DNA of 64,000 nt, taken from the NCBI GenBank assembly GCA_949298635.1, contig CASFXG010000001.1, positions 29,979 through 93,978 on the forward strand, given 5' to 3'. Numbering within the stretch: position 1 is the first letter of the stretch; each line of letters starts with the position of its first letter. The notes under the pieces are model-generated. The model ran no database searches. It saw only the letters and a program-made list of their open reading frames with translations, and was not told the DNA's origin. The position numbers and the translations under genes are program-made. This document shows positions 26,866 through 36,549 of the stretch, piece by piece. The DNA is from an uncultured Coriobacteriaceae bacterium. Lineage in GTDB: Bacteria; Actinomycetota; Coriobacteriia; Coriobacteriales; Coriobacteriaceae.

Positions 26866-27840
26866 CTACGAAGCGCGGGACGGCCTCCGTGCGATGGAGA
26901 CGAACCATGTGGTGAACGCAATCTCGGAATCTCTCGAGCCCTTGAGTGCGCACTCCGTTTCGACCGCGCCGCGCAGAGCATCCACGAGCTCGTCCATCGT
27001 AAACAGGCGCGACCACCGCACATGGTTCTTTACCTGCCAATCCTTCACGCCAAGCGTTGAGGCGAGCTCGCGCGCCTGGCCACGTTCGTCGAGCGCCTTC
27101 GCGACGATGAGCTCGCGCACGCGCGTGAGCAACAGCGAGAGGAGGCGAACCTCACTCTTAGGCGGCAGCAGACGATAGAGCTCGAGGGCGCGACCGACGT
27201 CGCGAGCGCTCACCGCATCGAGGAAATCCCACGGTTTGATCTCTGCCGTGCGAACGACATAGCGTTCAACGTCTGCAAGCTCGATGTTGGACGACCCGAT
27301 CATGGCAGCAAGCTTCTTGAGCTGGGTATCGAGCATACGCGTGGACTCACCCGCACGCGCAACGAGCTCCTCGGCAGCCGCACTCGAGATGGAGACGCCG
27401 TGCCTGCTCGCCATACCCTGCACGTACGCTGGAAGCTCCCAGTGCTTCTTTGCGGAACAGTCAATGACCGCCTTCGCATCGATCTTCGCGACGGCCTTGT
27501 AGAGCCGCGTGTTCTTCGCAAGCGCATCGGCAACGATGAGGCACACGGTATCCGGCGACGGCTCCGTGAGATAAGAAACGAGCGCTTCGCTCATCGCTTT
27601 CACGAGATGGTCGCAGCCTCGCAAGATCACGAGCCTGAAGTCCGAGCCCATGGGAAACGTGCAGAGCGAGGCGATAATCTCGTCCGGCTCCTGCGGTTTG
27701 GTCATGTCGCGGTCGTCGAGGTTGAAGGTCGCCATGCCGCTCGCTTCGAGCCGAGACACCAGACGGTCTATCGCGGCATCGCGTTTGACCTCGTCGGGGC
27801 CGACGAGGAGATATGCTGGCAGCAGCTTGGCAGACGCCAT
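26866..27840 (-). CDS. holA: DNA polymerase III delta subunit
   Basis: HolA (delta) opens the sliding clamp within the clamp loader. The 324-aa product starts MASAKLLPAYLLVGPDEVKRDAAIDRLVSRLE, the usual N-terminus. It has the family pattern ending in LRELIVAK and a C-terminal collar domain; Walker motifs are degenerate, as normal for delta. The ATG at 27840 has AAAGGAG seven bases upstream, whereas the longer frame has no ribosome site. It follows comEC in the conserved comEA-comEC-holA-rpsT order. Confidence 0.92.
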   Translation of the reverse strand: MASAKLLPAYLLVGPDEVKRDAAIDRLVSRLEASGMATFNLDDRDMTKPQEPDEIIASLCTFPMGSDFRLVILRGCDHLVKAMSEALVSYLTEPSPDTVCLIVADALAKNTRLYKAVAKIDAKAVIDCSAKKHWELPAYVQGMASRHGVSISSAAAEELVARAGESTRMLDTQLKKLAAMIGSSNIELADVERYVVRTAEIKPWDFLDAVSARDVGRALELYRLLPPKSEVRLLSLLLTRVRELIVAKALDERGQARELASTLGVKDWQVKNHVRWSRLFTMDELVDALRGAVETECALKGSRDSEIAFTTWFVSIARRPSRAS

Positions 27841-27901
27841 GGTAGGCTCCTTTAGCGAATAAAGGGCGCGCGGTCCGCGTCCCGACGACCCCATCACTCT
27901 A

Positions 27902-30346
27902 TCACGCCGCCCGGCCATACGAGACCGAGACACCCCCTCCCGCTGGCGAAACCCTCACATCGCCAACGTCCTTCGTGCTGACGACCTGCGTCCCATGCTC
28001 TTCAAGCACTTCAAGGCAGGCATCGGCCGGGTGACCGTAGCGGTTGCCCTCCCCTGCACTCGCTACCGCGATAAGAGGGTCAAGCGTTTCGAGTACATCG
28101 GCGTCGACGGACTCGGCAGATCCGTGGTGCCCAAGCTTGAGCACATCCACCTCTCCCACCGCATCCACATAGGCATGCTCCTCATCGACCTCGGTATCGC
28201 CCGTGAGCAGAACGCTCATCGAAGCGCCCGAACCTTCATATGCGACGCCAATCGCGAGGGAGTCCTCGTTGTCGAGACCGTCGACTTCCGCACATGGCCA
28301 TACGACACGGCAGCGAAACCTTCCCACCCTGATGCTGTCTCCTGCCAAGACGCTTTCAACCTTCGGTAGATTGAGCGAAGCGACGTTTTGCGGCGCATGC
28401 GCGGCGGCACCTTCGGCAACAATGAGGCGCTCAACCCCCACCGTATCGAGCACCGCATCGAGACCGCCACAGTGATCGCTGTCCCAATGCGTGATAAGAA
28501 CGGCATCGAGATGAAGGACGTTATTCCTTACAAGCGCCGTAGCCACCGCGTCGTCAACCCCGGCATCGACGAGCACGGCACTCGATCCATCCCTAATGAG
28601 TATTGAATCCGCTTGACCGACATCCAAGATGATAACTTCCGGAGGCGCGAGGTAGCGCCAACGTACTTGGTGGCCGAATGCAATGAGCGCACACGCACAG
28701 AAGGCAAAGGCGAGATGCGCACCCCTAATGCTCATCCAGGCGATATACACGAGGGTCGCAAGCCCATAGAGAAACGCGGCAGCACCGCTGCCCAGCACCA
28801 TTGCAATGGAAGCATGCGGCACGGCAGAGAGCGCCGACGCGCAAAAAATGGAAACGCGCGCCAGGGCGAGCGCCGGGACGAGCACGGCGGAGAACCACGG
28901 CGCAAACATGCAGACCAGCGCCGTCACAAGACCGATTACAAGGAGCACCGACATGATCGGACCCAGCACGACGTTTGCCACGGGCGCGATAAGCGAGCAG
29001 GTGCCAAACACGGGAACGGTTATGGGAAGCGTCGCCCACTGCGCGCAGAGCGTGAGCGCAAGCGCCTCCGCAAGTGCCCGCGGAACACCCAGACGGCGCA
29101 GGTAGAACGTGAAGTAGCTACCGAACACCTGGATGAACAGGACGCTCGCCGCAGAAAGCTGGAATCCAAGGTCGAACACGATGCCCGCATCGAGCACAAC
29201 GAGTATGAGCGCGCTCACGGCGAGGGCGGATAAGCCATGCGACCTCCTACCGCCGAGCCCCGCAAGCATGGAGCAGGCCACCATGATGAAGGAACGGACC
29301 GCCGAGGCGGCGCCTCCCGTGAAGAGCACGTACGCACCCATGACAGCCGTTAACAGGGCGAATCTGAGCAAGCGCTTCAGGCCGATCGATCTCACAGAAA
29401 CCTCTACGAGCGCAGCCACAAGCGCAAGATGGCTTCCCGAAACAGCGATGAGATGCGACGTCCCCGTTTGCGCAAACGCGTCGGACGCCAAGGATGCGTT
29501 GAGTTCTGTCGTGCGACCGCACACGATTCCTGCAAGGAGTGCGCGATCCTCCCCTTGTGCAGGATCGATTGCTGCAAGCACACGGGCGCGCGTCGCGTCG
29601 ACAAGGGTATGCACCCGCGACCGCTCAACGATGGATACGACGCGAACACTCGCGACCTCGCCGCCCGTATATGACGACCTGCCCCAGGAATCTGCCGCAA
29701 GCGCATCGATGCGACCCACGCATGAGATGCTCGTACCTGCAGGAAGTTCCTCATCACAAGAGAGTTCGACCGTTCCCACGCGCGCACCCTCGAGGTAGGC
29801 ATAGGCTTGATGCCGATACGTCCACGAAGTTTCCCGTGCGTCTCCAACGATGCGAAACTCGAAACTGCTCGCAGGATTCGTCAGCAGCTTTGCGGTCGAA
29901 GCGCTTCTGCTTAAACAACCGACAGCACCCGAAAGCGCACCGATTACGCAGCCAATGCCGACCCAGCCGAGAACACGGGACATTCGCTCACACCTTGAGT
30001 TGTCGGATGGGATGAGCGATGTGCATAGCCTCTCTACGAAAGATGGTAACGAGCTATCCCGAACATCTGCGGCATCGGTAGCCGCCCCATCCCGCCGGCG
30101 GTGATACGCCCGCAGCACAGCCGCCATGAGCAGAACGAGGCCCAGCAACGAACACATCGCGGCACACAAGCCCGCCGAGAACGTATCATCTAAAGAAGTT
30201 GCTGCTTCGCTCGCCCATGTGCGAGCATACTCCCACCAGCCACATTCCAAGACCGCCGCCGTGCACGCGAGCGCACTCACCGCAGCCCCCATAGCAGGCG
30301 GGATATACGGCCGCGGGGGTGCCTCGAGCTCGTATCTCCCCTTCAT
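27902..30346 (-). CDS. comEC: ComEC/Rec2 DNA uptake channel
   Basis: ComEC forms the membrane channel for single-stranded DNA during natural transformation. The 814-aa product has N-terminal helices, an extracellular OB-like domain, the multi-helix Competence domain (HLIAVSGSHLALVAALVEV near 300), and a C-terminal metallo-beta-lactamase domain with THWDSDHCGGLDAVLD and LLTGDTE. All parts appear complete, so it is probably functional. Its ATG overlaps the comEA stop by four bases. Whether the organism is competent also depends on comGA-type pili genes, not present here. Confidence 0.93.
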   Translation of the reverse strand: MKGRYELEAPPRPYIPPAMGAAVSALACTAAVLECGWWEYARTWASEAATSLDDTFSAGLCAAMCSLLGLVLLMAAVLRAYHRRRDGAATDAADVRDSSLPSFVERLCTSLIPSDNSRCERMSRVLGWVGIGCVIGALSGAVGCLSRSASTAKLLTNPASSFEFRIVGDARETSWTYRHQAYAYLEGARVGTVELSCDEELPAGTSISCVGRIDALAADSWGRSSYTGGEVASVRVVSIVERSRVHTLVDATRARVLAAIDPAQGEDRALLAGIVCGRTTELNASLASDAFAQTGTSHLIAVSGSHLALVAALVEVSVRSIGLKRLLRFALLTAVMGAYVLFTGGAASAVRSFIMVACSMLAGLGGRRSHGLSALAVSALILVVLDAGIVFDLGFQLSAASVLFIQVFGSYFTFYLRRLGVPRALAEALALTLCAQWATLPITVPVFGTCSLIAPVANVVLGPIMSVLLVIGLVTALVCMFAPWFSAVLVPALALARVSIFCASALSAVPHASIAMVLGSGAAAFLYGLATLVYIAWMSIRGAHLAFAFCACALIAFGHQVRWRYLAPPEVIILDVGQADSILIRDGSSAVLVDAGVDDAVATALVRNNVLHLDAVLITHWDSDHCGGLDAVLDTVGVERLIVAEGAAAHAPQNVASLNLPKVESVLAGDSIRVGRFRCRVVWPCAEVDGLDNEDSLAIGVAYEGSGASMSVLLTGDTEVDEEHAYVDAVGEVDVLKLGHHGSAESVDADVLETLDPLIAVASAGEGNRYGHPADACLEVLEEHGTQVVSTKDVGDVRVSPAGGGVSVSYGRAA

Positions 30347-31059
30347 ATGCAGATCGAGCCCTTCAGCTTCTCGTACTTCTTCTCCCCGATTCCCGATACA
30401 CGCATGATGTCTTCCGCGGAGGCGAAAGGACCGTTTGCCTCACGGTCGTCGATGATTGCCTGTGCCGTGGCAGGCCCCACCCCGGGAAGGGCGTCGAGCT
30501 CATCGAGCGTCGCGGTGTTGATATTCACGAGCGCCGTTGTCGTCTGGCCTGCACCCTGCGTGCGGGAATCTGCAGATGTACCCGCCAACTCCACTTCGCC
30601 CTCTTTGGGTACGTAGACTTTTTGACCATCTTGAAGAAGCTGTGCCTGGTTCAACGTGGTGCAGTCGGCGTCGGGTGCGAGGCCCCCGGCCGCCTCTATG
30701 GCATCGGTGACGCGTGAGCCCGCGTCGAGCTCGACCACCCCGGGCTCGACCACCGCGCCGCCCACATCAACCACGACGGTTTCGATCTCATCACCTTCGA
30801 CGGCTGCATCCGTGTCAGCCTCTTCGCCCTCCTGAACCGCACCTTCGCCCTTGTCCTCTACGCGTCGCGCCTCGGTCGCCGCCGCACGCTCGATGAGGAT
30901 GGGCTCCCGGAAGGCACCCATCACGCCGAGCGAGAGCGCGGCCACGACGCCGAGCAGTAAGCATCCGAGCGCTATGCGTACGCCCGTGCCCGCCTTGGCA
31001 AGTTCGCGAATTCGTCTCGCGACGCGCGCAGTACCGTGTTCACATTGAAGCTGAGCCAT
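30343..31059 (-). CDS. comEA: ComEA helix-hairpin-helix DNA receptor
   Basis: ComEA binds incoming double-stranded DNA at the cell surface and passes it to ComEC. The 238-aa product has a cytoplasmic N-terminus, one membrane helix (about 24-50), and an acidic linker. An SLBB-like domain follows (VVDVGGAVVEPGVVEL...LLQDGQKVYVP), then a C-terminal tandem helix-hairpin-helix (NINTATLDELDALPGVGPATAQAIIDDREANGPF). The order matches Gram-positive ComEA. It is cotranscribed with comEC. Confidence 0.93.
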   Translation of the reverse strand: MAQLQCEHGTARVARRIRELAKAGTGVRIALGCLLLGVVAALSLGVMGAFREPILIERAAATEARRVEDKGEGAVQEGEEADTDAAVEGDEIETVVVDVGGAVVEPGVVELDAGSRVTDAIEAAGGLAPDADCTTLNQAQLLQDGQKVYVPKEGEVELAGTSADSRTQGAGQTTTALVNINTATLDELDALPGVGPATAQAIIDDREANGPFASAEDIMRVSGIGEKKYEKLKGSICI

Positions 31060-31167
31060 GATGCACCACCTCTTGGTTGCATCATCCTATGGCTCGACGC
31101 CCCTGCCGCGTGGATTCTCAAGTTTTCGCCCGTGACCTTGCAGAAACCTTGCCATAATCTGTTCTGC

Positions 31168-31197
31168 ATGGCACACAACAGCAACGCAGCCTGTCAA
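31168..31197 (-). promoter_or_regulatory. Candidate comEA promoter
   Basis: A perfect -35 hexamer TTGACA (31192-31197, minus strand) is followed after 18 bases by TGCCAT, a weak -10, about 110 bases upstream of comEA. It is offered as a candidate only; no competence-specific box is recognised. Confidence 0.3.
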
Positions 31198-31273
31198 TAG
31201 GCCATATAGCTGCGTAAAAGCGCTGCTAAAGTCCTTAATGCAAACAGCTCCAACGCGCAGGATTTCGTGCATG

Positions 31274-31320
31274 AAAAAACGCCCGGCGCATCATAGGCAT
31301 AAGCCGATGCGCCGGGCGTT
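31274..31320 (-). terminator. Intrinsic terminator after thiI
   Basis: AACGCCCGGCGCATC pairs with GATGCGCCGGGCGTT (15 bp, 13-nt loop), flanked by A6 at 31274-31279. On the minus strand this gives a T-run after the stem. Confidence 0.9.
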
Positions 31321-31337
31321 AAAAAACCGTTGATGAG

Positions 31338-32570
31338 CTATCGAACACGCGGTGCGAGTTCGTCGTGACGCTCGCGGACGGAACGCCCCGGGCGATACGA
31401 GGAACTCGAAAAATCGATGTACTCGACGTTTTGGACGAGCTCTTCGATCATCGCGTCATGATCGAACGCGTCCCAAGCTTCATGGACCGCATCAAGACGC
31501 GCATGCGTCTCGGGCGCGCGCGGCATGAACAGCGTGCAGCAGTCCGGTGCCGTCTCACACGAGATGTCGTAGGTCCCGATCTCGTGCGCTCGCTCGATGA
31601 TCTCCTGCTTGTCTGAGCCGATGAGCGGTCGCAAGACCGGCAGCGTCACCATCTCGTTCACCGCCGCGATGTTCTCAAGCGTCTGGGAGGCCACCTGGCC
31701 GAGCGACTCGCCCGTCACAATCGCTTTCGCCCCTTCAAGGCGCGCGATGCGTTCGGCCACGGCATACATGACCCGACGGTACATGATTACGCGCAGGCTC
31801 GTGGGGCACGCGAGCGCGATCTGGCGCTGTGCTTCGCCAAACGGCACGACGTACAGGCGGCCGATCTGGATGGCGGGAGCAAAAGCGCGGATGATGTCCT
31901 GGCAGAGATATTCGCTCGTATCGGCCGTCTGAGGGCGACCGGAGAAATGCACCGGCACGCAGACGGCACCGCGTCGTGCGATAAGCCAGGTGGCGACCGG
32001 CGAATCAATGCCGGAAGAAAGGAGCGTCACGACCTTGCCGGCGCTGCCGACGGGAAGCCCGCCCACGCCGCGCTCGGATCGGGCGTACACGTACACGCTT
32101 CCTTGGACCACGAGCACGTGCACCGTGGCGTCGGGCGCTTTCATCTGGACGTGCTTTTCGGGATACGCCTCGCAGAGCGCCTCGCCCACCTGGGCGTTGA
32201 GCTCAAGCGAACCGAGCGGGTAATCGGTGTTCGACCGCTTCGCGGCTACCTTGAAACTCTCGAACTCCCCCACCTCGCCAAGCGCACGAATCGCCGCACG
32301 GCAATACTCCTTGGGGTCGCGGTTCGTGTGGAACGCAAGCGACACGCGCGCCACACCGGGTACGCGCCGGATGATGGGAAATGCTTGCTCCGCGTCTCCA
32401 GGCTCGGAGAACGTCACGAGGATATGTCCTGAGATGCGGGCACACGTCGCCACGGAAAAGGCGGCACAGGCCGCCTTGATAGTATCGATGAGAATGTGCT
32501 CGAAATGCGCACGGTTCTTACCCTTGAGGCCGACCTCGTGGTAATGAACCAGGCAAACGCGACTCGCCAT
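31338..32570 (-). CDS. thiI: tRNA 4-thiouridine synthase ThiI
   Basis: ThiI adenylates U8 of tRNA and transfers sulfur to give 4-thiouridine. The 410-aa product has the ferredoxin-like and THUMP N-terminal domains and a PP-loop domain (SSGIDSPVATWLIARRG). It lacks the C-terminal rhodanese domain, as in most Gram-positive forms, which use a partner cysteine desulfurase. The start follows rpoZ with three intervening bases, so it belongs to the mihF-gmk-rpoZ transcript and ends at a strong terminator. Confidence 0.92.
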   Translation of the reverse strand: MASRVCLVHYHEVGLKGKNRAHFEHILIDTIKAACAAFSVATCARISGHILVTFSEPGDAEQAFPIIRRVPGVARVSLAFHTNRDPKEYCRAAIRALGEVGEFESFKVAAKRSNTDYPLGSLELNAQVGEALCEAYPEKHVQMKAPDATVHVLVVQGSVYVYARSERGVGGLPVGSAGKVVTLLSSGIDSPVATWLIARRGAVCVPVHFSGRPQTADTSEYLCQDIIRAFAPAIQIGRLYVVPFGEAQRQIALACPTSLRVIMYRRVMYAVAERIARLEGAKAIVTGESLGQVASQTLENIAAVNEMVTLPVLRPLIGSDKQEIIERAHEIGTYDISCETAPDCCTLFMPRAPETHARLDAVHEAWDAFDHDAMIEELVQNVEYIDFSSSSYRPGRSVRERHDELAPRVR

Positions 32571-32573
32571 GCG

Positions 32574-32876
32574 CTAGTCCACAGACCCAGCGGACTCGTA
32601 GGTGGTCGGCTGGTGACCGAGCGCCTGGGAGAACTTCTCGTGGTCGAAGGAGATGTCGCCGTCGACGATCTCCTCCATGGCCATGGAGATGGCGTCCTTG
32701 CCGGACAGCGCGATGGTGATGTCGTCGACATCCTGCACCTTCAGCACGCGCTCGTGCTGGCCGCGGAGCATGTCGTTGATGTCGCAGGCGCGCTTGGACG
32801 CGAGCGAAGCCAAGAGGAACCGGTTGTTATCGGTCTTCTCGAGCAGATCGTCGATATGAGGCTTGATGACAGACAC
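32574..32876 (-). CDS. rpoZ: RNA polymerase omega subunit
   Basis: Omega helps assemble and stabilise the beta' subunit. The 100-aa product has the conserved core NNRFLLASLASKRACDINDML and DDITIALSGKDAISMAMEEIVDGDI. It follows gmk by six bases, the standard gmk-rpoZ arrangement. Confidence 0.93.
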   Translation of the reverse strand: MSVIKPHIDDLLEKTDNNRFLLASLASKRACDINDMLRGQHERVLKVQDVDDITIALSGKDAISMAMEEIVDGDISFDHEKFSQALGHQPTTYESAGSVD

Positions 32877-32882
32877 AGGACC

Positions 32883-33452
32883 TCAGTTCCTTTCATAGTT
32901 CTCGATAATGCCGATGAGCTGGGCGACCGCCTCATCGAGGTCGTCGTTGACCACGATCTCGTCGTAGCGATCCTGCAGCGCGAGCTCGCGCCGGGCGTTC
33001 GACAGACGGAGCGCTATGGCGTCTTCCGTTTCCGTGCCACGGTTACGCAGGCGCTCGGCGAGCACCTCGAGCGAAGGCGGCTTGATGAAGATGAGCACCG
33101 CTTCGGGCATGCGCTCGCGCACCTGCAGAGCGCCTTGGACGTCAATCTCGAGGATGAGCGAGGAACCCTGCGAGAGGTTGCGCTCGACCTCGCTTTTGAG
33201 CGTGCCATAGCAATGTCCGTGAACGTGCGCCCATTCAACGAACTCATCCGCGTCGACGCGACGCTGGAACTCATCGGGCGTGAGAAAGTAATAGCTCGTG
33301 CCGTCCACTTCGCCCTCGCGCGGTTCCCGCGTGGTAGCGGAAACCGTCAGGCCCAGATTCGGCAGCTCCTCACGCACACGCGCGACGAGCGTGCCTTTTC
33401 CGGCACCTGACGGTCCTGAAACGACAAAGAGCTTTGACGCCGTATCGCTCAC
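32883..33452 (-). CDS. gmk: Guanylate kinase
   Basis: Gmk phosphorylates GMP to GDP. The P-loop GPSGAGKGTLVARV and the GMP-binding block VSATTREPREGEVDGTSYYF are present in the 189-aa product. The start is GTG, directly abutting the mihF stop codon. It lies in a mihF-gmk-rpoZ-thiI operon. Confidence 0.96.
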   Translation of the reverse strand: MSDTASKLFVVSGPSGAGKGTLVARVREELPNLGLTVSATTREPREGEVDGTSYYFLTPDEFQRRVDADEFVEWAHVHGHCYGTLKSEVERNLSQGSSLILEIDVQGALQVRERMPEAVLIFIKPPSLEVLAERLRNRGTETEDAIALRLSNARRELALQDRYDEIVVNDDLDEAVAQLIGIIENYERN

Positions 33453-33761
33453 TTACTTGGTGAGGGCAGCGAGGAGCTGCTCACGCTGGCGAACGCCGAG
33501 ACCCTGGACACGACGGGTAGCAGAGATCTCGAGCTCGTCCATGATCTTGGCGGCCTTGGCCTTGCCATAACCGGGGAGCGACTCGATGAGGGTCGAGACC
33601 TTCATGCGGGACGCGATGGGATCGTCGGAGTTGAGGACGGACTCGAGGGAGACCTCACCCTTCTTGATCTTCTCACGAAGCTCGGCACGGGCGTGGCGGG
33701 CTGCGGCGGCCTTCTCGAGAGCGGCCTTGCGCTGCTCATCGGTGAGCTGGGGAAGCGCCAT
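33453..33761 (-). CDS. mihF: Actinobacterial integration host factor (mIHF)
   Basis: mIHF is an actinobacterial nucleoid protein first known as the host factor for mycobacteriophage L5 integration, and is unrelated to the HU/IHF fold. The 102-aa product has a helical N-terminus (LTDEQRKAALEKAAAARHARAELREKIKKGEVSLESVL) followed by the H2TH-like DNA-binding region with MKVSTLIESLPGYGKAKAAKIMDELEISATRRVQGLGVRQREQLL. It is a strong taxonomic marker. The ATG has AGGAGG upstream. A TATAAA-like box at 33783-33788 may be its -10 element. Confidence 0.94.
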   Translation of the reverse strand: MALPQLTDEQRKAALEKAAAARHARAELREKIKKGEVSLESVLNSDDPIASRMKVSTLIESLPGYGKAKAAKIMDELEISATRRVQGLGVRQREQLLAALTK

Positions 33762-33965
33762 TAGAACCTCCTACTTTCAAGGTTTATACAAACAAAACTA
33801 CTGGTTACACGCCTAGCAAAAGCACTTTTGGCAGGCAACCAACGTGATACGTTAAAGGATAGAGCCTCAAAGTTCAAGAGCATCAAGGGAATCTTCAAGG
33901 TCACAACCTGCATATTCACAGAACGACCGCGAAGAAACTGCAGGATAGAGCTTGCGCGACCCGAC

Positions 33966-34691
33966 TTAGAGTGCTAGCGGCACAAGCTCGGAAACGATCG
34001 CCTCATATGCCTTGACCGGATCATCCGCGCTGGTAATCGGCCTGCCCACCACCAGGTGGCTCGCACCGGCCTCGAGGGCGGCGGCAGGCGTGGCAACGCG
34101 GCTCTGGTCGCCAAGGGCGGCACCCGCGGGACGCACGCCCGGCGTCACGATAAGCGCATCCTCTCCCAAAAGTTGACGCATGACACGCGCCTCCTGGGGC
34201 GAGCACACGATGCCGTCGATGCCGTTCGCCTTCGCGAGCGAGGCCAAGCGCGCCGCCTCTTCGGCCACGGGTGCATCGATACCAATCTGAGCAAGCGCCT
34301 CCTGGTCCATGCTCGTGAGCACAGTGATGGCGACGAGCTTCGGACGCGCGCCGCGCTGTTCCGCCGCCTCCTCGGCGCCTTCGCGGCATGCCGCGAGCAT
34401 GGCGCCGGACCCCAGGCCATGTACGGAAAGCAAGTCGGCACCGGCGAGTGCCGCGGAACGAGCAGCGCCACGCACCTGATGCGGGATATCGTGGAACTTC
34501 AGGTCGAGGAACACCTTGAACCCGAGCTCTCGGAACTCGCGCACGATGTCAGGTCCCTCGGCATAGAAGAGTGTCATGCCCACTTTGAGCCATGTCGCAT
34601 GTCCGCTGAGCTTCCCTGCAAGTTCAAGGGCCTCCGTACGGTCGCAGTCCAAGGCGACGATGATGCGCTCGCGCGCTTCTTGCTCTAGCAT
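33966..34691 (-). CDS. pyrF: Orotidine 5'-phosphate decarboxylase
   Basis: PyrF makes UMP from OMP, the last step of de novo UMP synthesis. The 241-aa product has the active-site segment FLDLKFHDIPHQVRGAAR with the DxKxxD pattern, plus VTPGVRPAG and a late GRPITSADDP phosphate site. The ATG at 34691 overlaps the pyrD stop in ATGCTAG, indicating coupling. The longer frame upstream is within pyrD and rejected. Confidence 0.96.
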   Translation of the reverse strand: MLEQEARERIIVALDCDRTEALELAGKLSGHATWLKVGMTLFYAEGPDIVREFRELGFKVFLDLKFHDIPHQVRGAARSAALAGADLLSVHGLGSGAMLAACREGAEEAAEQRGARPKLVAITVLTSMDQEALAQIGIDAPVAEEAARLASLAKANGIDGIVCSPQEARVMRQLLGEDALIVTPGVRPAGAALGDQSRVATPAAALEAGASHLVVGRPITSADDPVKAYEAIVSELVPLAL

Positions 34692-35608
34692 TCGAATGCT
34701 CCGATCAGCTCGGTGATGCTCTTCACGCCCTGCGACTCCGCCCATGCTTCAAGCTCGTGGAGGATGCGGACACTTGCCGTGGGATCGACGAAGCTCGCCA
34801 TGCCCACGGCGACGGACGTGGCGCCCGCGAGGATGAACTCGGCGGCATCCTCGCCGGTCATCACGCCTCCCACGCCGCACACAGGGATGTCGACGGCCTG
34901 ACAGACCTCCCACACCATGCGCACCGCGATGGGATGCAGCAGGGGGCCGGAAAGACCGCCGGTGGGACGGGAAATCTTTGAACGGCGGGTATGCACATCG
35001 ATGGCCATGCCGGGGATGGAGTTGATGACCGTAAGGCCGTCGGCTCCCTCAGCCTCGAGGGCACGTGCGATCTCGGGCAGGCGCACAGGCGCCATCTTCA
35101 CGAGAAGCGGCCTCTTCGTAACGGGGCGGCAGGCGCGCATCACCTCGGCCGCGCCTTCGGGCGTAGAGCCCATCGCTGCCCCGCCGCACGCAATGTTCGG
35201 ACAGCTCACATTGAGCTCGAACGCAGCCGCCCAGGGGCAGAGCTCGTCAAAGAGCTCGAGTGCAGTGACGTACTCCTCGATGGAATGCCCCGCCACCTGA
35301 CAGATAACCGCCGTGCCCTTATCGGTGAGCTCGGCGAGATACGGACCGGACTCCTCGGCGAAGGCGCGCACGCCGGGGTTCTGGAGACCCACCGAGTTCA
35401 TCATGCCGCCCGGAACCTCGGTCATACGCGGCTTGGGGTTGCCCGGCCAGGGTTCGGCAGCGCATCCCTTCGTGGTGATCGCACCAAGTTCTGACACATC
35501 GATGAAGTTTTGGAACTGCCAGCCCTGCCCAAAGGTGCCAGCAGCGGTGTTGATGGGATTCTTGAGGTGGATGCCGGCGAAATCGACGGCCATAGAGACG
35601 CTGCCCAT
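34685..35608 (-). CDS. pyrD: Dihydroorotate dehydrogenase B catalytic subunit
   Basis: This is the class 1B enzyme, which passes electrons to the PyrK subunit and then NAD+. The 307-aa product starts MGSVSMAVDFAGIHLKNPINTAAGTFGQG and has the catalytic cysteine in NVSCPNIACGG. FMN contacts are in LVKMAP and VGGVMTGEDAAEFILAGATSVAVG. The ATG overlaps the pyrK stop (TAATG). Class 1B is expected because pyrK is next to it. Confidence 0.96.
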   Translation of the reverse strand: MGSVSMAVDFAGIHLKNPINTAAGTFGQGWQFQNFIDVSELGAITTKGCAAEPWPGNPKPRMTEVPGGMMNSVGLQNPGVRAFAEESGPYLAELTDKGTAVICQVAGHSIEEYVTALELFDELCPWAAAFELNVSCPNIACGGAAMGSTPEGAAEVMRACRPVTKRPLLVKMAPVRLPEIARALEAEGADGLTVINSIPGMAIDVHTRRSKISRPTGGLSGPLLHPIAVRMVWEVCQAVDIPVCGVGGVMTGEDAAEFILAGATSVAVGMASFVDPTASVRILHELEAWAESQGVKSITELIGAFEC

Positions 35609-36399
35609 TACCACACGACCTCCTTCGCATTGAATACAGGGCCGCACATGCATGCGCCCTTCATGCCGTTCACGGTCTCGACCGCGCACGTAGAGCAGGC
35701 GCCGAATCCGCAGCTCATCATGCGCTCGAGCGACGCCTCGCACGGCACGTCCGCATCTGCCGCCGCGGAGGCGACCTTCGCCATCATGGGCTCGGGGCCG
35801 CAGGTCGCAACGTAGCCGTAACCATTCTCGCGAAGGAGCTCGGTTGCCGGGTCGGTGCAGAAGCCGTGGTAGCCGGTCGAACCATCGTCCGTGCACACGC
35901 GCACCTCATCCGCGCCCGCCGCGCGGAACTCACCCTCGCCAACGAGCGCCGCTGCCGTCGCGGCTCCCATGCATACATCGAACGGGATGCGGCGCTCTGC
36001 AAGCTCACGCGCGAGGCAGAGTACCGGCGGCACGCCGATTCCGCCCGCGACGAGGAGCGCACGTTCGCAGCCCTCCGGGATCGTCCACCCCTTGCCGCCC
36101 GGCCCGAGCAGATCCGAGGTCTCTCCCGGCTTCATGCGCGAGAGACGTTCGGTTCCCTCGCCCACCACGGCATACCAGATATCGACCGTGCCAGCGGCGG
36201 CATCGGCATACGCGAAGCTCAACGGGATGCGCAGCAGGCTCATGGCGTTGCCCGGCACCGCGATGTTCACGAACTGGCCGGGACGAAGTGCCGAGGCGAG
36301 CTTCGGCGCACGAATGGTGAGCGCGAAGATGCCCTGGGCGATGGGCTCGTTCGACACGATCTCGAAATCGTGCATACGAGCCGGTGAAGGTGTTGGCAT
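35608..36399 (-). CDS. pyrK: Dihydroorotate dehydrogenase B electron-transfer subunit
   Basis: PyrK carries FAD and a [2Fe-2S] cluster and links PyrD to NAD+. The 263-aa product has the ferredoxin-reductase FAD fold (RIPLSFAYADAAAGTVDIWYAVVGEGTERL), the NAD-binding GGIGVPPVLCLAREL, and the C-terminal cluster cysteines in CGFGACSTCAVETVNGMKGACMCGPVF. The ATG has GAGGAGG upstream. It forms a pyrK-pyrD-pyrF unit, separated from pyrC by 150 bases containing a hairpin. Confidence 0.96.
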   Translation of the reverse strand: MPTPSPARMHDFEIVSNEPIAQGIFALTIRAPKLASALRPGQFVNIAVPGNAMSLLRIPLSFAYADAAAGTVDIWYAVVGEGTERLSRMKPGETSDLLGPGGKGWTIPEGCERALLVAGGIGVPPVLCLARELAERRIPFDVCMGAATAAALVGEGEFRAAGADEVRVCTDDGSTGYHGFCTDPATELLRENGYGYVATCGPEPMMAKVASAAADADVPCEASLERMMSCGFGACSTCAVETVNGMKGACMCGPVFNAKEVVW

Positions 36400-36493
36400 A
36401 GATCCTCCTCATTCCACCGATGCAAGATGGCGCGGGATACTTCCCGGTCTGGCCAAGGCGCGCAAGCGCAGGCTTCCCCCATTATTACGCAAA

Positions 36494-36526
36494 CGGGTGC
36501 CGATCGATACGCTCGACCAGCACCCG
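36494..36526 (-). terminator. Hairpin after pyrC
   Basis: CGGGTGCCGATCGA and TCGACCAGCACCCG form a 14-position stem with two non-Watson-Crick pairs and a 5-nt loop, 24 bases past the pyrC stop. The minus-strand tail is only TTTG, so this may be a partial terminator between pyrC and pyrK. Confidence 0.5.
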
Positions 36527-36549
36527 CTTCGATTATCTCACGGAATCAA